A DNA stretch of 64,000 nucleotides from Rhodovulum adriaticum (lineage in GTDB: Bacteria; Pseudomonadota; Alphaproteobacteria; Rhodobacterales; Rhodobacteraceae). The position numbers and the translations under genes were made by a program. Positions 1 through 9,059 of the stretch are shown here, one piece after another. The stretch is taken from the NCBI RefSeq assembly GCF_004345735.1, contig NZ_SLXL01000002.1, positions 310,001-374,000 on the forward strand, read 5' to 3'. Below the pieces are notes generated by a model. The model was not told the origin of the DNA, made no database searches, and was given only the letters and a program-made list of their open reading frames with translations. Numbering within the stretch: the first letter of the stretch is position 1; each line of letters begins with the position of its first letter.

Positions 1-13
1 AAGACAGGCCGCC

Positions 14-745
14 ATGGGAATTGATCTTGCCGCTTTCGACTTCTTGCTGCGGATCGTCCCGGCGCTGGAACGCAAGGACAGGATGGTCATGCTGGGCCGG
101 CAAAGCCTGCATGTCGCCATCCCGCGCCTGCGCAACCGCGCGGACCGCCTGCTGGATGCCTATTGCCCCGGCCTGACCCTGGAAGCGCTGGAAAACGCCA
201 ATGGCGGCTATGCCGAACCCTTTTTCCAGCGGCTGGGGTTCGATCAGGTGGACAGCCTGGATTATTCCGATTTCGAGGGCGCGACGCTGGTCCACGACCT
301 GAACACGCCGCTGCCCAAGAAACTGCACCGCAAATACGATCTGGTGTTCGATGGCGGCACGCTGGAGCATGTGTTCGACGTGAAGACGGCCCTGACCAAC
401 GCCTATGACTTGCTTGCACCGGGGGGCAGTTTCATCGGCATTTCACCGGGCAACAATTTCTTTGCCCACGGGTTCTACCAATTCTCGCCGGACCTGGTGT
501 TTTCCTTCTGGAAACGCGGCATGGGCTGCGAGGTGCCGGAATGCTGGGTGCTGCCCGAACGGCCGCGCGACAAGCCGTGGCAGATATTCGATCCGCACGA
601 AACCGGCCACCGTGTGCGCGTCGCAGGCAAGATGCCCGCGCAGCGCACCTATCTGGCCTATGTCGTCCACCGCCCCAAGCGCGCCAAGGCCCGCAGCGGC
701 GTGCAACAAAGCGACTACACCCACCGCTGGGCCGAGGACGGCTAG
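14..745 (+). CDS. Methyltransferase-like protein (class I SAM-dependent fold, degenerate)
   Basis: Predicted 243-residue soluble protein. The middle holds DLVFDGGTLEHVFD (about residues 110-123) followed by a DLLAPGGSFIGISPG segment. That is the usual post-motif I pattern of class I SAM-dependent methyltransferases, where an acidic and aromatic loop is followed by LxPGG. A clear glycine-rich motif I (GxGxG) is not visible upstream, so either the protein is divergent or its N-terminus lies outside the window. The ATG used is only 13 bases from the window edge, and no upstream context is available to test it. It ends shortly before the convergent ychF gene. The substrate cannot be inferred. The fold assignment is moderately secure and activity is unproven. 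Confidence 0.6.
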   Translation: MGIDLAAFDFLLRIVPALERKDRMVMLGRQSLHVAIPRLRNRADRLLDAYCPGLTLEALENANGGYAEPFFQRLGFDQVDSLDYSDFEGATLVHDLNTPLPKKLHRKYDLVFDGGTLEHVFDVKTALTNAYDLLAPGGSFIGISPGNNFFAHGFYQFSPDLVFSFWKRGMGCEVPECWVLPERPRDKPWQIFDPHETGHRVRVAGKMPAQRTYLAYVVHRPKRAKARSGVQQSDYTHRWAEDG

Positions 746-753
746 ACGCCCGA

Positions 754-1851
754 TCAGGTGTTGAACAGGAAGTGCATCACGTCGCCGTCCTGCACAACGT
801 ATCCCTTGCCCTCGGCCCGCATCTTGCCGGCATCCTTGGCCCCCTGCTCGCCCCCGCAAGCGATGAAATCGTCATAGGCGATGGTTTCGGCCCGAATAAA
901 GCCGCGTTCGAAATCGCCGTGGATGACGCCGGCGGCCTTGGGCGCTGAGGTGCCCTCGGGGATGGTCCAGGCGCGGGCCTCTTTCGGGCCGACGGTGAAA
1001 TAGGTCTGCAGCCCCAACAGCTTGTGCCCCGCCTTGATAAGGCGATCCAGCCCCGCCTCTTCCAGGCCCAGTTCGGACAGGAACATCTCGGCCTCTTCGG
1101 CGTCCAGCTGGCTGATCTCTTCCTCGATCTTGGCGGAAATCACAACGCTGGCGGCGCCCTGTTCGGCGGCCATCGCGGCCACGGCGGCGGAATGCGCGTT
1201 GCCCTGCGCCGCCTCGTCCTCGGACACGTTGCATACGTATAGGACCGGCTTGGCGGTCAGCAGTTGCAGCATGTCCCAGGCCTTGGCGTCATCCTCGGCC
1301 ACCTCGACGGTGCGGGCGGGTTGGCCGTTTTCCAGGGCGGCCAGCGCCTCTTTCAGCAGGCGTTCCTGCTGGACGGCCTCCTTGTCGCCGCCGCGCACCT
1401 TGCGGACCAGCCCCTGCAGGCGCTTTTCGATGCTTTCCATGTCGGCCAGCATCAACTCGGTCTCGATCACCTCTGCATCGGCCACGGGGTTCACCCGCCC
1501 CTCGACATGGGTAACATCGCCATCCTCGAAACAGCGCAGGACATGGGCGATGGCGTCGCATTCGCGGATATTGGCCAGGAACTGGTTGCCCAGCCCCTCG
1601 CCCTTGGAGGCGCCCTTCACCAGCCCCGCGATGTCGACAAAGGTCATCCGGGTGGGGATGATCTGTTTGGAACCAGCAATCTCGGCCAGCTTGTCCAGGC
1701 GCGGGTCGGGCACGGCCACCTCGCCCACGTTGGGTTCGATGGTGCAGAAGGGGAAATTCGCCGCCTGCGCCGCCGCGGTGCGGGTCAGCGCGTTGAAAAG
1801 CGTCGATTTGCCCACGTTCGGCAGGCCGACGATGCCGGTCTTGAAGCCCAT
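754..1851 (-). CDS. ychF: Redox-regulated ATPase YchF (OLA1 family)
   Basis: A 365-residue P-loop protein of the Obg/TRAFAC class, normal length for the family. The N-terminal G domain begins with [15 protein letters not shown] (residues 9-23), followed by the effector segment [10 protein letters not shown] and a G3 motif in [12 protein letters not shown] helical insertion with a coiled coil follows, and the C-terminus is a TGS domain ([17 protein letters not shown]) ending in [10 protein letters not shown]. YchF/OLA1 prefers ATP to GTP, binds ribosomes and is tied to oxidative stress and translation control. That is family knowledge; nothing here adds specifics. It is transcribed divergently from trpA across about 140 bases. 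Confidence 0.95.
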   Translation of the reverse strand: MGFKTGIVGLPNVGKSTLFNALTRTAAAQAANFPFCTIEPNVGEVAVPDPRLDKLAEIAGSKQIIPTRMTFVDIAGLVKGASKGEGLGNQFLANIRECDAIAHVLRCFEDGDVTHVEGRVNPVADAEVIETELMLADMESIEKRLQGLVRKVRGGDKEAVQQERLLKEALAALENGQPARTVEVAEDDAKAWDMLQLLTAKPVLYVCNVSEDEAAQGNAHSAAVAAMAAEQGAASVVISAKIEEEISQLDAEEAEMFLSELGLEEAGLDRLIKAGHKLLGLQTYFTVGPKEARAWTIPEGTSAPKAAGVIHGDFERGFIRAETIAYDDFIACGGEQGAKDAGKMRAEGKGYVVQDGDVMHFLFNT

Positions 1852-1988
1852 GTCCCTCTCCTTGGCTGGTCCGCGCGCATGTAGGGGGCGGGCGGGCGCG
1901 GCGTCAAGGCGGGGCAGCGCGCAAACCGCCCATTGATTTTCCCCGCGCCCTGCCGCAAACCGCCATGGACCACAGCCGGGAGGACACC

Positions 1989-2780
1989 ATGACGCGCATC
2001 GACGCCAAGTTCGCAGAACTGCAAGCCGCAGGCCGCAAGGCCTTCGTCGCCTATGTCATGGCGGGCGACCCCGATTACGACACCTCGCTGCAGATCGTGA
2101 AGGGTCTGCCCGGCGCGGGCGTGGACATCATCGAACTGGGCATTCCGTTCACCGACCCGATGGCCGACGGCCCGACCATCCAGCTGGCCGGGCAGCGCGC
2201 GCTGGAGGGGGGCCAGACCCTGGAAAAGACCCTGGCCATGGCGCGGGCGTTTCGCGAAACCGATGACACCACGCCGATCGTGATGATGGGCTATTACAAC
2301 CCGATCTATAACCGGGGTGTGGACACCTTCCTGGCCGATACCAAGGCCGCCGGGGTGGATGGTCTGATCGTCGTGGACCTGCCCCCCGAAGAGGATGACG
2401 AACTGTGCATCCCCGCGCAAAAGGCGGGGCTGAACTTTATCCGGCTGGCCACGCCCACGACCGACGACAAGCGCCTGCCGCGTGTGCTGCAGAATACCAG
2501 CGGGTTCGTCTACTATGTCTCGATCACCGGGATCACCGGCGCGGCCGAGGCGCAGGCCACCGATGTCGCCCCCGAGGTGGCGCGGATCAAGGGCCAGACC
2601 GACCTACCGGTGATCGTGGGCTTTGGCATCAAGACCCCCGAAACCGCCCAGGCGATTGCCAGCGTGGCCGATGGCGCGGTGGTCGGCTCTGCCATCGTCA
2701 AGCAGATCGAAGAGGGCCGCCCGGTGCCGGAAATTCTGGATTACGTCGCGGGCCTGGCCGCGGGTGCGCACCGGGGCTGA
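1989..2780 (+). CDS. trpA: Tryptophan synthase alpha subunit
   Basis: A 263-residue TIM-barrel enzyme that cleaves indole-3-glycerol phosphate to indole and glyceraldehyde-3-phosphate, passing indole to TrpB. The catalytic Glu and Asp lie in [30 protein letters not shown], the flexible-loop segment [10 protein letters not shown] and the phosphate-binding GFGIKTPE are all present. An upstream in-frame ATG (1965) exists, but the start at 1989 follows a good ribosome-binding site (GGGAGGACACC) and gives the normal family length, so I prefer it. No trpB is adjacent, and the downstream neighbour is on the opposite strand, so trpA is a monocistronic unit here. Confidence 0.96.
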   Translation: MTRIDAKFAELQAAGRKAFVAYVMAGDPDYDTSLQIVKGLPGAGVDIIELGIPFTDPMADGPTIQLAGQRALEGGQTLEKTLAMARAFRETDDTTPIVMMGYYNPIYNRGVDTFLADTKAAGVDGLIVVDLPPEEDDELCIPAQKAGLNFIRLATPTTDDKRLPRVLQNTSGFVYYVSITGITGAAEAQATDVAPEVARIKGQTDLPVIVGFGIKTPETAQAIASVADGAVVGSAIVKQIEEGRPVPEILDYVAGLAAGAHRG

Positions 2781-2793
2781 TCGCCCCGGCGGA

Positions 2794-3609
2794 TCACGCC
2801 TTCATCCGATAGCCCGATTTCAGCCAGCGCCAGCACAGCGCCATCACGACCCCGGTGCTGATCGTGCAGACGACCAGCCCCAGCCAGGGCGAGCTGTCGG
2901 ATTTCCCGATCATCCCGTATCGCACCCCGTCGATCAGGTAGAAAACAGGGTTCACATGGGTGATGACCTGCATCGCCAACGGCAGCCGCTCGATGGAATA
3001 AAAGGTGCCGGACAGAAAGCTCAGCGGCGTGACGATGAAATTCGTGATCGCCGCCATCTGGTCGAACTTGTTCGCCAGGATCGCCGCCACGATCCCCAGC
3101 CCCGCCAGGAAGGTCGACCCGAGCAGCACGAACACCGCCGCCCAGACCGGATGCGCCACCCCGGTACCCAGAACCAGCGTCATCAGCGCGCCGATGGCAA
3201 CCGCCACCAGCACACCGCGCGCCACCCCGCCGATCGTGTAGCCGACCAGCAGTTCCGCCGCCGACAGGGGCGGCATCAGGGTGTCGACGATATTGCCCTG
3301 GATCTTGGAAATCAGGATCGAGGACGAGGTATTGGCAAAGGCGTTCTGGATCACCGTCATCATCAGGATGCCCGGCGCCAGGAACTGGATGAAGGGCACG
3401 CCCATCACCTCGCCCCGCGTGGGGCCGATGGCCAGCGAAAAGACCCCCAGGAACAGCCCCGCCGTGACCAGCGGCGCGGCCAGGGTCTGGGTCCAGACCG
3501 CCATGAAGCGCTGGATTTCCCGCCTGCTCAGCGTGGCGAGCCCCAGCCAGTTCACGCGCCCGAAACGGCGCACGCCCATCGCACTTGCCTTCATCGGTCC
3601 TGTCCCCAT
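2794..3609 (-). CDS. ABC-2 type transporter permease
   Basis: A 271-residue inner-membrane protein with about six hydrophobic segments and the ABC-2 signature region around LSFLSGTFYSIERLPLAMQ, which precedes a PVFYLIDGVRYG stretch. This is the permease type of drug, polysaccharide and lipid exporters (DrrB/NodJ/YadH-like). No ATP-binding partner lies beside it; trpA is convergent downstream and gcrA divergent upstream. The cognate ATPase must be elsewhere, or beyond what can be seen here. In-frame ATGs also occur at 3594 and 3579, so the exact start is uncertain. The substrate is unknown. Confidence 0.85.
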   Translation of the reverse strand: MGTGPMKASAMGVRRFGRVNWLGLATLSRREIQRFMAVWTQTLAAPLVTAGLFLGVFSLAIGPTRGEVMGVPFIQFLAPGILMMTVIQNAFANTSSSILISKIQGNIVDTLMPPLSAAELLVGYTIGGVARGVLVAVAIGALMTLVLGTGVAHPVWAAVFVLLGSTFLAGLGIVAAILANKFDQMAAITNFIVTPLSFLSGTFYSIERLPLAMQVITHVNPVFYLIDGVRYGMIGKSDSSPWLGLVVCTISTGVVMALCWRWLKSGYRMKA

Positions 3610-3624
3610 CTTCCAGTCCGTGGC

Positions 3625-3654
3625 TTGTATCCCGGTTTATGCCCGGATTAAAAT
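3625..3654 (+). promoter_or_regulatory. Candidate sigma-70 promoter of gcrA
   Basis: TTGTAT (3625-3630) and TAAAAT (3649-3654) are separated by 18 bases and lie about 80 bases upstream of the gcrA start. The local A/T-richness contrasts with the surrounding DNA. In Caulobacter, gcrA transcription is controlled by DnaA and CtrA. I see no unambiguous CtrA full site here. The call is made from sequence pattern only. Confidence 0.35.
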
Positions 3655-3732
3655 AGCCGCTCACCGGAATTCTCAAGCCGGCGGGACCGGACGATCATCG
3701 CCACCTGCCCGCCGTCAGCCAAGGAAACACGA

Positions 3733-4347
3733 ATGTCCTGGACCGAAGAGCGCGTCGAAACACTGAAACGCATGTGGGCCGAGGGCCAGTCTGCCAGCCA
3801 GATCGCGAAAGAGCTGGGCGGCGTGACCCGCAACGCAGTGATCGGCAAGGTGCACCGGCTGGGGCTGTCGAACCGCGCGGGCACCGCCGCGGCCAAGTCC
3901 CAGTCCGCCCCGGCCAAGGAAAAGACCGCCCCCAAGGCCGAAGCCGCGCCCAAACCCGCAGCAGAGGCCCCCAAGCCCGCCCCGCAAGAGCCGCCCGCCA
4001 CGGCCCCGGCCACCGAGGCCGAGCCGCCCAAGCCCGCCGCCGCACCGGCCCCGGTGCCCGCCACGCGCAAGCCGGTCACCCCCGCCGGGCAACCCCTGCC
4101 GCCGCAACCTTCGGCCAACGAGATCAGCCCCGAGTCGCTGGCCTCGGCCCGCGAGGTGGAAAAGAACGCCAAGAAGCTGACGCTGATGGAGCTGACCGAG
4201 CGGACCTGCAAATGGCCCGTGGGTGACCCGGCAACGGATGATTTCTGGTTCTGCGGCCTGCCCGTGCAGCCCGGCAAACCCTATTGCGAGGCGCATGTCG
4301 GCGTCGCCTTCCAACCGATGAGCGCGCGCCGCGACCGCAAGCGCTAG
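3733..4347 (+). CDS. gcrA: GcrA cell cycle regulator
   Basis: A 204-residue protein. The N-terminal helix-turn-helix (MSWTEERVETLKRMWAEG through VIGKVHRLGLSNR, residues 1-47) is the GcrA DNA-binding domain that recognises GANTC sites methylated by CcrM. A Pro/Ala/Lys/Glu-rich low-complexity linker runs from about 50 to 125. The C-terminal domain, which binds sigma-70 in Caulobacter, carries CKWPVGDP, FWFCGLPV and PYCEAHV, conserved Cys/His residues. The linker is longer than in Caulobacter (which is about 173 aa). The SD AAGGA lies 8 bases before the ATG. GcrA homologues activate cell-division and polarity genes; GANTC-containing promoter candidates occur elsewhere in this window. Confidence 0.95.
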   Translation: MSWTEERVETLKRMWAEGQSASQIAKELGGVTRNAVIGKVHRLGLSNRAGTAAAKSQSAPAKEKTAPKAEAAPKPAAEAPKPAPQEPPATAPATEAEPPKPAAAPAPVPATRKPVTPAGQPLPPQPSANEISPESLASAREVEKNAKKLTLMELTERTCKWPVGDPATDDFWFCGLPVQPGKPYCEAHVGVAFQPMSARRDRKR

Positions 4348-4623
4348 ATGGCCGCCCGATGTTCGAGGGCCTGCTTATGCTGACCCTCGGCGGCTGGGGC
4401 TGGCAAGCCTTGCTGTGGATGCACTGGGGCGGCTGACCCGCCAGCCCCGCATCACCCCGCTGGTGCGGGTGGGCCTGCGGGTCTGGACATCCTGTCAATC
4501 CACACGGTGTGCTGGCGTCGGATCACCGCTGGCGCTGACCATGGTCGCCTTCCTGTTGGGGGTCAGGCTGACGGCCACCGCGGCTACGCTTGTCGTGATC
4601 GCGGGCGGGCGGGGCGCCCCCGC
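4348..4623. other. Intergenic region between gcrA and the AsmA gene
   Basis: This is 276 bases between two gene 3' ends. It contains a 25-codon open frame (4359-4436) encoding a Trp/Leu/Gly-rich peptide, but without a ribosome-binding site, so I do not call it a gene. A GC-rich hairpin (arms about 4608-4614 and 4618-4624) abuts the AsmA stop and could act as a terminator, although no T-run follows. No other structure was seen. Confidence 0.4.
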
Positions 4624-6618
4624 CTACTTGATCCCGAAGAGGCCCCTCAGCCCCTTCTCGGCCTCTTCGCGCAGTTTGCGCCGGGCGGCATCTTCCAGGC
4701 TTTCACCCTCGTCCGAGGAGACCCCCAATTCCTCGGCTGCGCGGGTGCGCAGATCCTCACGCGCCTTCTCCGCCACTGCCTCGGCCTGCTCTTTCAGCGC
4801 CTCGCGCTGTCCCTCCAGATCCAGTTCTTCTTCGGCCAGCGCCTCCAGGTCCAGCTGGAATTTCGGGTCGGACCACGACCCCCGGATCAGCAGCGGCACC
4901 TTCAGCCCGCCCTTTCCATCCGTTCCCGACAGCGCGGTGGGCACCAGCCGGTATTTCACCGTCTGCCCACCCAGGCCCACGCGCCCCTCGCCCACCGCGC
5001 GCAGAAGGGGCGCGACGAAGGACAGGTCATCGTTGCGCAGCACGCCGTCCTCGATGGTAAAACTGGCCGTGATCGCGTCAAAGATCGTCTTGGACCCCTT
5101 GCCGACATAAGAGGTGTCCAGCGTGCGCAGCATCCCGGTGATATCCAGACCCAGGATTTCCCCCTTGCCAAAGCTGACCGCGCCAGTGCCATCCAGGCTG
5201 TCCATGATCGCGGCCAGCGACGCGCCCGAGCCCAGCACCGACAGCGTGACATCCCCTTGACCGATCAGCCGCTCGAACCCGGCCAGATCGCCCAGCAGCG
5301 GCTGCATCTGCATGCCCGCCACGGCCAGATCGCCCCGCACCGACAGCCCCCCGCGGCCATTGACCACCACCGCGCCGGTGACGGTGCCGCCATAACCCTG
5401 CACCCGTTGCAGGTCGATCACCAGCCGCCGGTCGGTCAGCGTGGCCCGGATCTGCGTCGGACCAAGCTGTCCCTTGCCCAGGTTCACACTGTCTGCGGTC
5501 AGCGCCAGTTCGGCGTCCAGCGCACCCAATGCGCCCACGTCGATGGGCGCGGTGGACCAGCCCCGCGCCGTGTCACCGCCCGCCGCGCCGTTGGCCTGCG
5601 GCTCTTCCAGGGTAAAGGCGGACAGATCCAGCGCCCCGGCCCGGAACTGCCCGGTCAGGCGCGGCTTTTCCTGCAAGAACAGGTCGGCGGCCCCGCTCAG
5701 GACATTGTCGTCCTGTCGTAAGGTCGCCTCTCGCAGGTGAACGGACCCTTCGGGCGCGTAGGTCAGTTGCCCGCTCACGCCCAGACGCTGGCCCACGCCC
5801 GGCGGCAGGTCCGGCGCGGGCTGCCCCAGGGCCGCGAACAGGGCGGGCAGGTCCGTGGCCTCGGCCTGCACCGTGCCTTCGGCGGCCAGCGGGCGCAGAC
5901 CGGCGCGCCCCTCGAACCCGGCCTTCGCCCCCGCCAGCGCGGCCTGCACCGCGACGGTGGAAACCCGGCCCTCCATCATCGCGGCAACCTGGCCGATGGT
6001 GACATCGGCGCTCAGGGGGGCACCGTTCAGCGTAGCCGACAAGGCCAGCGTGGCCGCCCCCGCATAGTCCGGCAGGGCCAGCGTTGCATCCAGCCCGGAC
6101 AGATCGGTCCGCTGGCCGGTGGCGTGGTCGATATAGGTCACCCGCGCCCCGGTGATCCGCCCCGTATCCAGGGTAAAGGCACGCGGCGCACCGCCCCCGC
6201 CATCCCCCGGCGCGGCCCCGCCAGTGGCCTCCTCTCCGCCCAACGCCCAGTTCACCCGGCCGTCGGCGGCCCGCTCTAGCACGATCTGGGGCGCCTCGGC
6301 GGTGATCTGGCGGATCACGATGTCGCCCCCGATCAGCGCGCGCAGATCCAACCCGACCGACAGCCCCTTGGCCTGCAACAGCGGCCCCTGATCGGACCAG
6401 TCGGCATTGGACAGCGCCACCGGCCCGGTCGAAATCCCGATATCGGGCCAGATCGCCGGGCGCAGGCGCCCGGTCATCGTCAACTCGCGCCCGGTCGCGG
6501 CACGGATCTGGTCGGCTGCCAGCCCGGCGATGCGGTCGGCGGGCAGCAGGAACAGCGCCCCCACGGCCAGAACCACGAACACCCCAAGGGTCAGGACCAG
6601 ACGAATCAACCAGCGCAT
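4624..6618 (-). CDS. AsmA family protein
   Basis: About 664 residues when started at the ATG at 6618, which begins directly with [20 protein letters not shown], a single N-terminal membrane anchor. An upstream in-frame start would add 30 Arg/Gly-rich residues and looks spurious. The rest is periplasmic and rich in beta-strand patterns typical of AsmA/TamB/YhdP-like proteins, with a DLALTADS-like repeat region and [15 protein letters not shown]. The C-terminus is charged and helical ([19 protein letters not shown]). AsmA-like proteins are implicated in lipid traffic to the outer membrane; that role is inferred from the family. Transcribed divergently from rimO with about 110 bases between them. 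Confidence 0.88.
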   Translation of the reverse strand: MRWLIRLVLTLGVFVVLAVGALFLLPADRIAGLAADQIRAATGRELTMTGRLRPAIWPDIGISTGPVALSNADWSDQGPLLQAKGLSVGLDLRALIGGDIVIRQITAEAPQIVLERAADGRVNWALGGEEATGGAAPGDGGGGAPRAFTLDTGRITGARVTYIDHATGQRTDLSGLDATLALPDYAGAATLALSATLNGAPLSADVTIGQVAAMMEGRVSTVAVQAALAGAKAGFEGRAGLRPLAAEGTVQAEATDLPALFAALGQPAPDLPPGVGQRLGVSGQLTYAPEGSVHLREATLRQDDNVLSGAADLFLQEKPRLTGQFRAGALDLSAFTLEEPQANGAAGGDTARGWSTAPIDVGALGALDAELALTADSVNLGKGQLGPTQIRATLTDRRLVIDLQRVQGYGGTVTGAVVVNGRGGLSVRGDLAVAGMQMQPLLGDLAGFERLIGQGDVTLSVLGSGASLAAIMDSLDGTGAVSFGKGEILGLDITGMLRTLDTSYVGKGSKTIFDAITASFTIEDGVLRNDDLSFVAPLLRAVGEGRVGLGGQTVKYRLVPTALSGTDGKGGLKVPLLIRGSWSDPKFQLDLEALAEEELDLEGQREALKEQAEAVAEKAREDLRTRAAEELGVSSDEGESLEDAARRKLREEAEKGLRGLFGIK

Positions 6619-6727
6619 CGCGCCCCCCGCGTTCACCTTCGACAGGCCCAAGCGTAAGGCCCCGCCGCGCCCCCGCCAAGCGCGGCTTTCGCTTCCGCCG
6701 GGGCGCAACCCGCCCTATATGGCGGGG

Positions 6728-8104
6728 ATGAGCACCAACCCGCCCGACCTGCGCCCCGACCTCGCCCCGCGTGCCCGCATCGCGGACACCGCCCGCCCCG
6801 GCCAGCCGACCATCGGCATGGTCAGCCTTGGCTGCCCCAAGGCGCTGGTGGACAGCGAACGCATCCTGACGCGCCTGCGGGCCGAGGGCTATGCGATCAG
6901 CCCCGATTACGCAGGCGCCAACGCGGTGATCGTGAACACCTGCGGGTTCCTGGACAGCGCCAAGGCCGAAAGCTTGCAGGCCATCGGCGAGGCGTTGGCC
7001 GAAAACGGACGGGTGATCGTGACCGGCTGCCTGGGGGCAGAGCCGGACTATATCATCGGCGCGCATCCATCGGTTCTGGCCGTCACCGGCCCGCATCAAT
7101 ACGAACAGGTGCTGGACGCGGTGCATGGGGTCGTGCCCCCCGATCCCGACCCGTTCGTGGACCTGTTGCCCGCCTCTGGCGTGAAACTGACCCCGCGCCA
7201 TTACAGCTATCTGAAGATTTCAGAGGGCTGTAACCACAAGTGCCGCTTTTGCATCATTCCCGACATGCGGGGGCGCCTGGCCAGCCGACCCGCGCACGCG
7301 GTGGTGCGAGAGGCCGAAAAGCTGGTCGAGGCCGGGGTGCGCGAACTGCTGGTCATCAGCCAGGACACCTCGGCCTATGGGGTGGACCTGAAACATGCCA
7401 CCGACCGCGGCCACCGCGCCCATATCACCGACCTGGCGCGCGACCTGGGGCAGTTGGGCGCATGGGTGCGGCTGCATTACGTCTATCCCTACCCCCATGT
7501 GCGCGAGCTGATCCCCCTGATGGCAGAGGGGCTGGTGCTGCCCTATCTGGATATCCCGTTCCAGCACGCCCACCCCGACACCCTGCGGCGCATGGCCCGC
7601 CCGGCGGCGGCGGCCAAAACACTGGACGAGATCGCCGCCTGGCGGCGCGACTGCCCGGATATCGCGCTGCGCTCGACCTTCATCGTGGGGTATCCGGGCG
7701 AAACGGAAGCGGAATTCCAGACCCTGCTGGATTGGCTGGACGCGGCGCAACTGGATCGCGTGGGATGCTTTCAATACGAAAACGTCGCCGGCGCCCGGTC
7801 GAACGCCCTGCCCGACCATGTGCCGGAGGAGGTCAAGCAAGACCGCTGGACCCGCTTCATGGAAAAGGCGCAGGCGATATCAGAGGCGAAACTGGCCGCC
7901 AAGGTCGGCCAGCGCCTGCTGGTGATCGTCGACGAGGTAGACGAAGACGGCATCGCCACCTGCCGCACCCAGGCCGACGCGCCCGAAATCGACGGCTGCC
8001 TGTTCATCGACGACGGCGCCGAAGGACTGGCGCCGGGGGACATCGTGACCGTGACCGTGGACGAGGCCGGGGCGTATGATCTGTGGGGCCGGTTGGGCGA
8101 CTAG
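6728..8104 (+). CDS. rimO: Ribosomal protein S12 methylthiotransferase RimO
   Basis: A 458-residue radical-SAM methylthiotransferase that modifies a conserved Asp of ribosomal protein S12. The N-terminal UPF0004 domain has its three cluster cysteines in [22 protein letters not shown] and VTGCLGA. The radical-SAM CxxxCxxC is in [11 protein letters not shown], and a TRAM domain closes the C-terminus. S12-type specificity (RimO rather than MiaB) is supported by the SLGCPK motif and overall similarity. The start at 6728 has only a poor ribosome-binding site; an ATG nine bases earlier (6719) is the alternative. A TATAT motif directly upstream could indicate a short or absent leader. Confidence 0.95.
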   Translation: MSTNPPDLRPDLAPRARIADTARPGQPTIGMVSLGCPKALVDSERILTRLRAEGYAISPDYAGANAVIVNTCGFLDSAKAESLQAIGEALAENGRVIVTGCLGAEPDYIIGAHPSVLAVTGPHQYEQVLDAVHGVVPPDPDPFVDLLPASGVKLTPRHYSYLKISEGCNHKCRFCIIPDMRGRLASRPAHAVVREAEKLVEAGVRELLVISQDTSAYGVDLKHATDRGHRAHITDLARDLGQLGAWVRLHYVYPYPHVRELIPLMAEGLVLPYLDIPFQHAHPDTLRRMARPAAAAKTLDEIAAWRRDCPDIALRSTFIVGYPGETEAEFQTLLDWLDAAQLDRVGCFQYENVAGARSNALPDHVPEEVKQDRWTRFMEKAQAISEAKLAAKVGQRLLVIVDEVDEDGIATCRTQADAPEIDGCLFIDDGAEGLAPGDIVTVTVDEAGAYDLWGRLGD

Positions 8105-8231
8105 CGGGATGGTGGGTGGCGTGTACCCAGTGGGTGCCTGAGGAGTCGCCTATGAGGTTTAGACCGCCCGGCCGGTCGCGGCCCTGTGGTGGTGTTCGGT
8201 TTCCAGGATGGGTGGTGGGTTGGCACCCACC
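8105..8231. repeat. Short GC-skewed repeat-like spacer with a GGTGGGT/ACCCACC hairpin
   Basis: The spacer between rimO and the low-GC gene holds two related G/T-rich stretches (near 8108 and 8207, both containing TGGTGGGT). The second forms a perfect 7-bp hairpin, GGTGGGT-TGGC-ACCCACC, at 8214-8231, ending exactly at the stop codon of the minus-strand gene. No T-run follows, so it is an imperfect terminator candidate. It resembles a dispersed intergenic repeat, but copy number cannot be judged from one window. Confidence 0.4.
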
Positions 8232-9041
8232 CTACGGTTGCTGCTGGGGACCAAGATAGGTTTCATACATATTCATTAAAAGATTTTCCTCTTGGAATGA
8301 CCCTTCGTATGTCACCGAAGATATGAACAGTTCGTCAGCCCCGCCGACTAGCAGTTCATTTCCATCAAGAATGTCAAAATCTGAACTGTTCAAGTGGCAA
8401 TGTGCAACAAGGCCATCCATGAATAGTCTTACAATCGGCATTACACGCTCAGGCATTCCGGAGATTGGAGGTCGCACTTTCACATCAAGTATTGGTGACA
8501 TGTTGTGTGGCTGTTGCCTTGAGGAAAGCTGCGTAAGCGTAACTGGCATAAAATTTACGCTCAATTCTCTTTCTCCCAAAATGATTTCTCTCAGGTGAGC
8601 GAGAACACCATCATTCAGTGCCACTTCTGACATGTCCGGAAGGGAAGATGCAGCGGCTCTCCAGACAATACTCAAGAAGAAACGATGCAAATCTTGCGCA
8701 CCTTCGATTTTCACTCGCCGGCATCCCCACACTGGTTCAACGCGAGTCAAGATTTCGAAGTGCGGCTTAAAAGCAATCCAGCTCGACCAAATTAAAAGAT
8801 GTTTTCGCAGAATCTTTATTGCTTTGTCATCTATTGCGGAGAGTATATCTTCTCCTTCGCGAATAACGAGTTTGGGGTCATACCAGCTTGTCCAGCGTCG
8901 CTTTGGACCATTTCCCTTCGATGTTTGGAATAGCGGAGAGCCCCTTTCGCGTGGTCGGGTTAGTGACTCGGGAATAATGTGGCACTTTACAAACTTGCCG
9001 TTTTTTCGCGTTAGAGCGCATTGTCCAATAGTTCGACTCAT
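8232..9041 (-). CDS. Uncharacterised low-GC protein with an N-terminal C...HIIP motif
   Basis: A 269-residue protein of unknown function. Its base composition (roughly 45-48% GC by eye) is far below that of its neighbours, a sign of recent transfer. The N-terminus reads QCALTRKNGKFVKCHIIPE, a pattern I recognise from hypothetical proteins with a degenerate HNH-nuclease-like or zinc-ribbon head (C...FVKxHIIPxxLT). The remainder is mixed alpha/beta with no recognised catalytic motif and no membrane segment. It lies 18 bases after the parE stop on the same strand and may be read from parE transcription. A defence or mobile-element cargo role is possible but is inference from composition and motif only. 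The start has a weak ribosome-binding site. Confidence 0.6.
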   Translation of the reverse strand: MSRTIGQCALTRKNGKFVKCHIIPESLTRPRERGSPLFQTSKGNGPKRRWTSWYDPKLVIREGEDILSAIDDKAIKILRKHLLIWSSWIAFKPHFEILTRVEPVWGCRRVKIEGAQDLHRFFLSIVWRAAASSLPDMSEVALNDGVLAHLREIILGERELSVNFMPVTLTQLSSRQQPHNMSPILDVKVRPPISGMPERVMPIVRLFMDGLVAHCHLNSSDFDILDGNELLVGGADELFISSVTYEGSFQEENLLMNMYETYLGPQQQP

Positions 9042-9059
9042 CTTTAAGCATTGGATGCC

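Noticed and set aside
4359-4436. A 25-codon Trp/Leu/Gly-rich frame after gcrA
   Set aside because: No ribosome-binding site and no sign of conservation can be judged; it may be chance.
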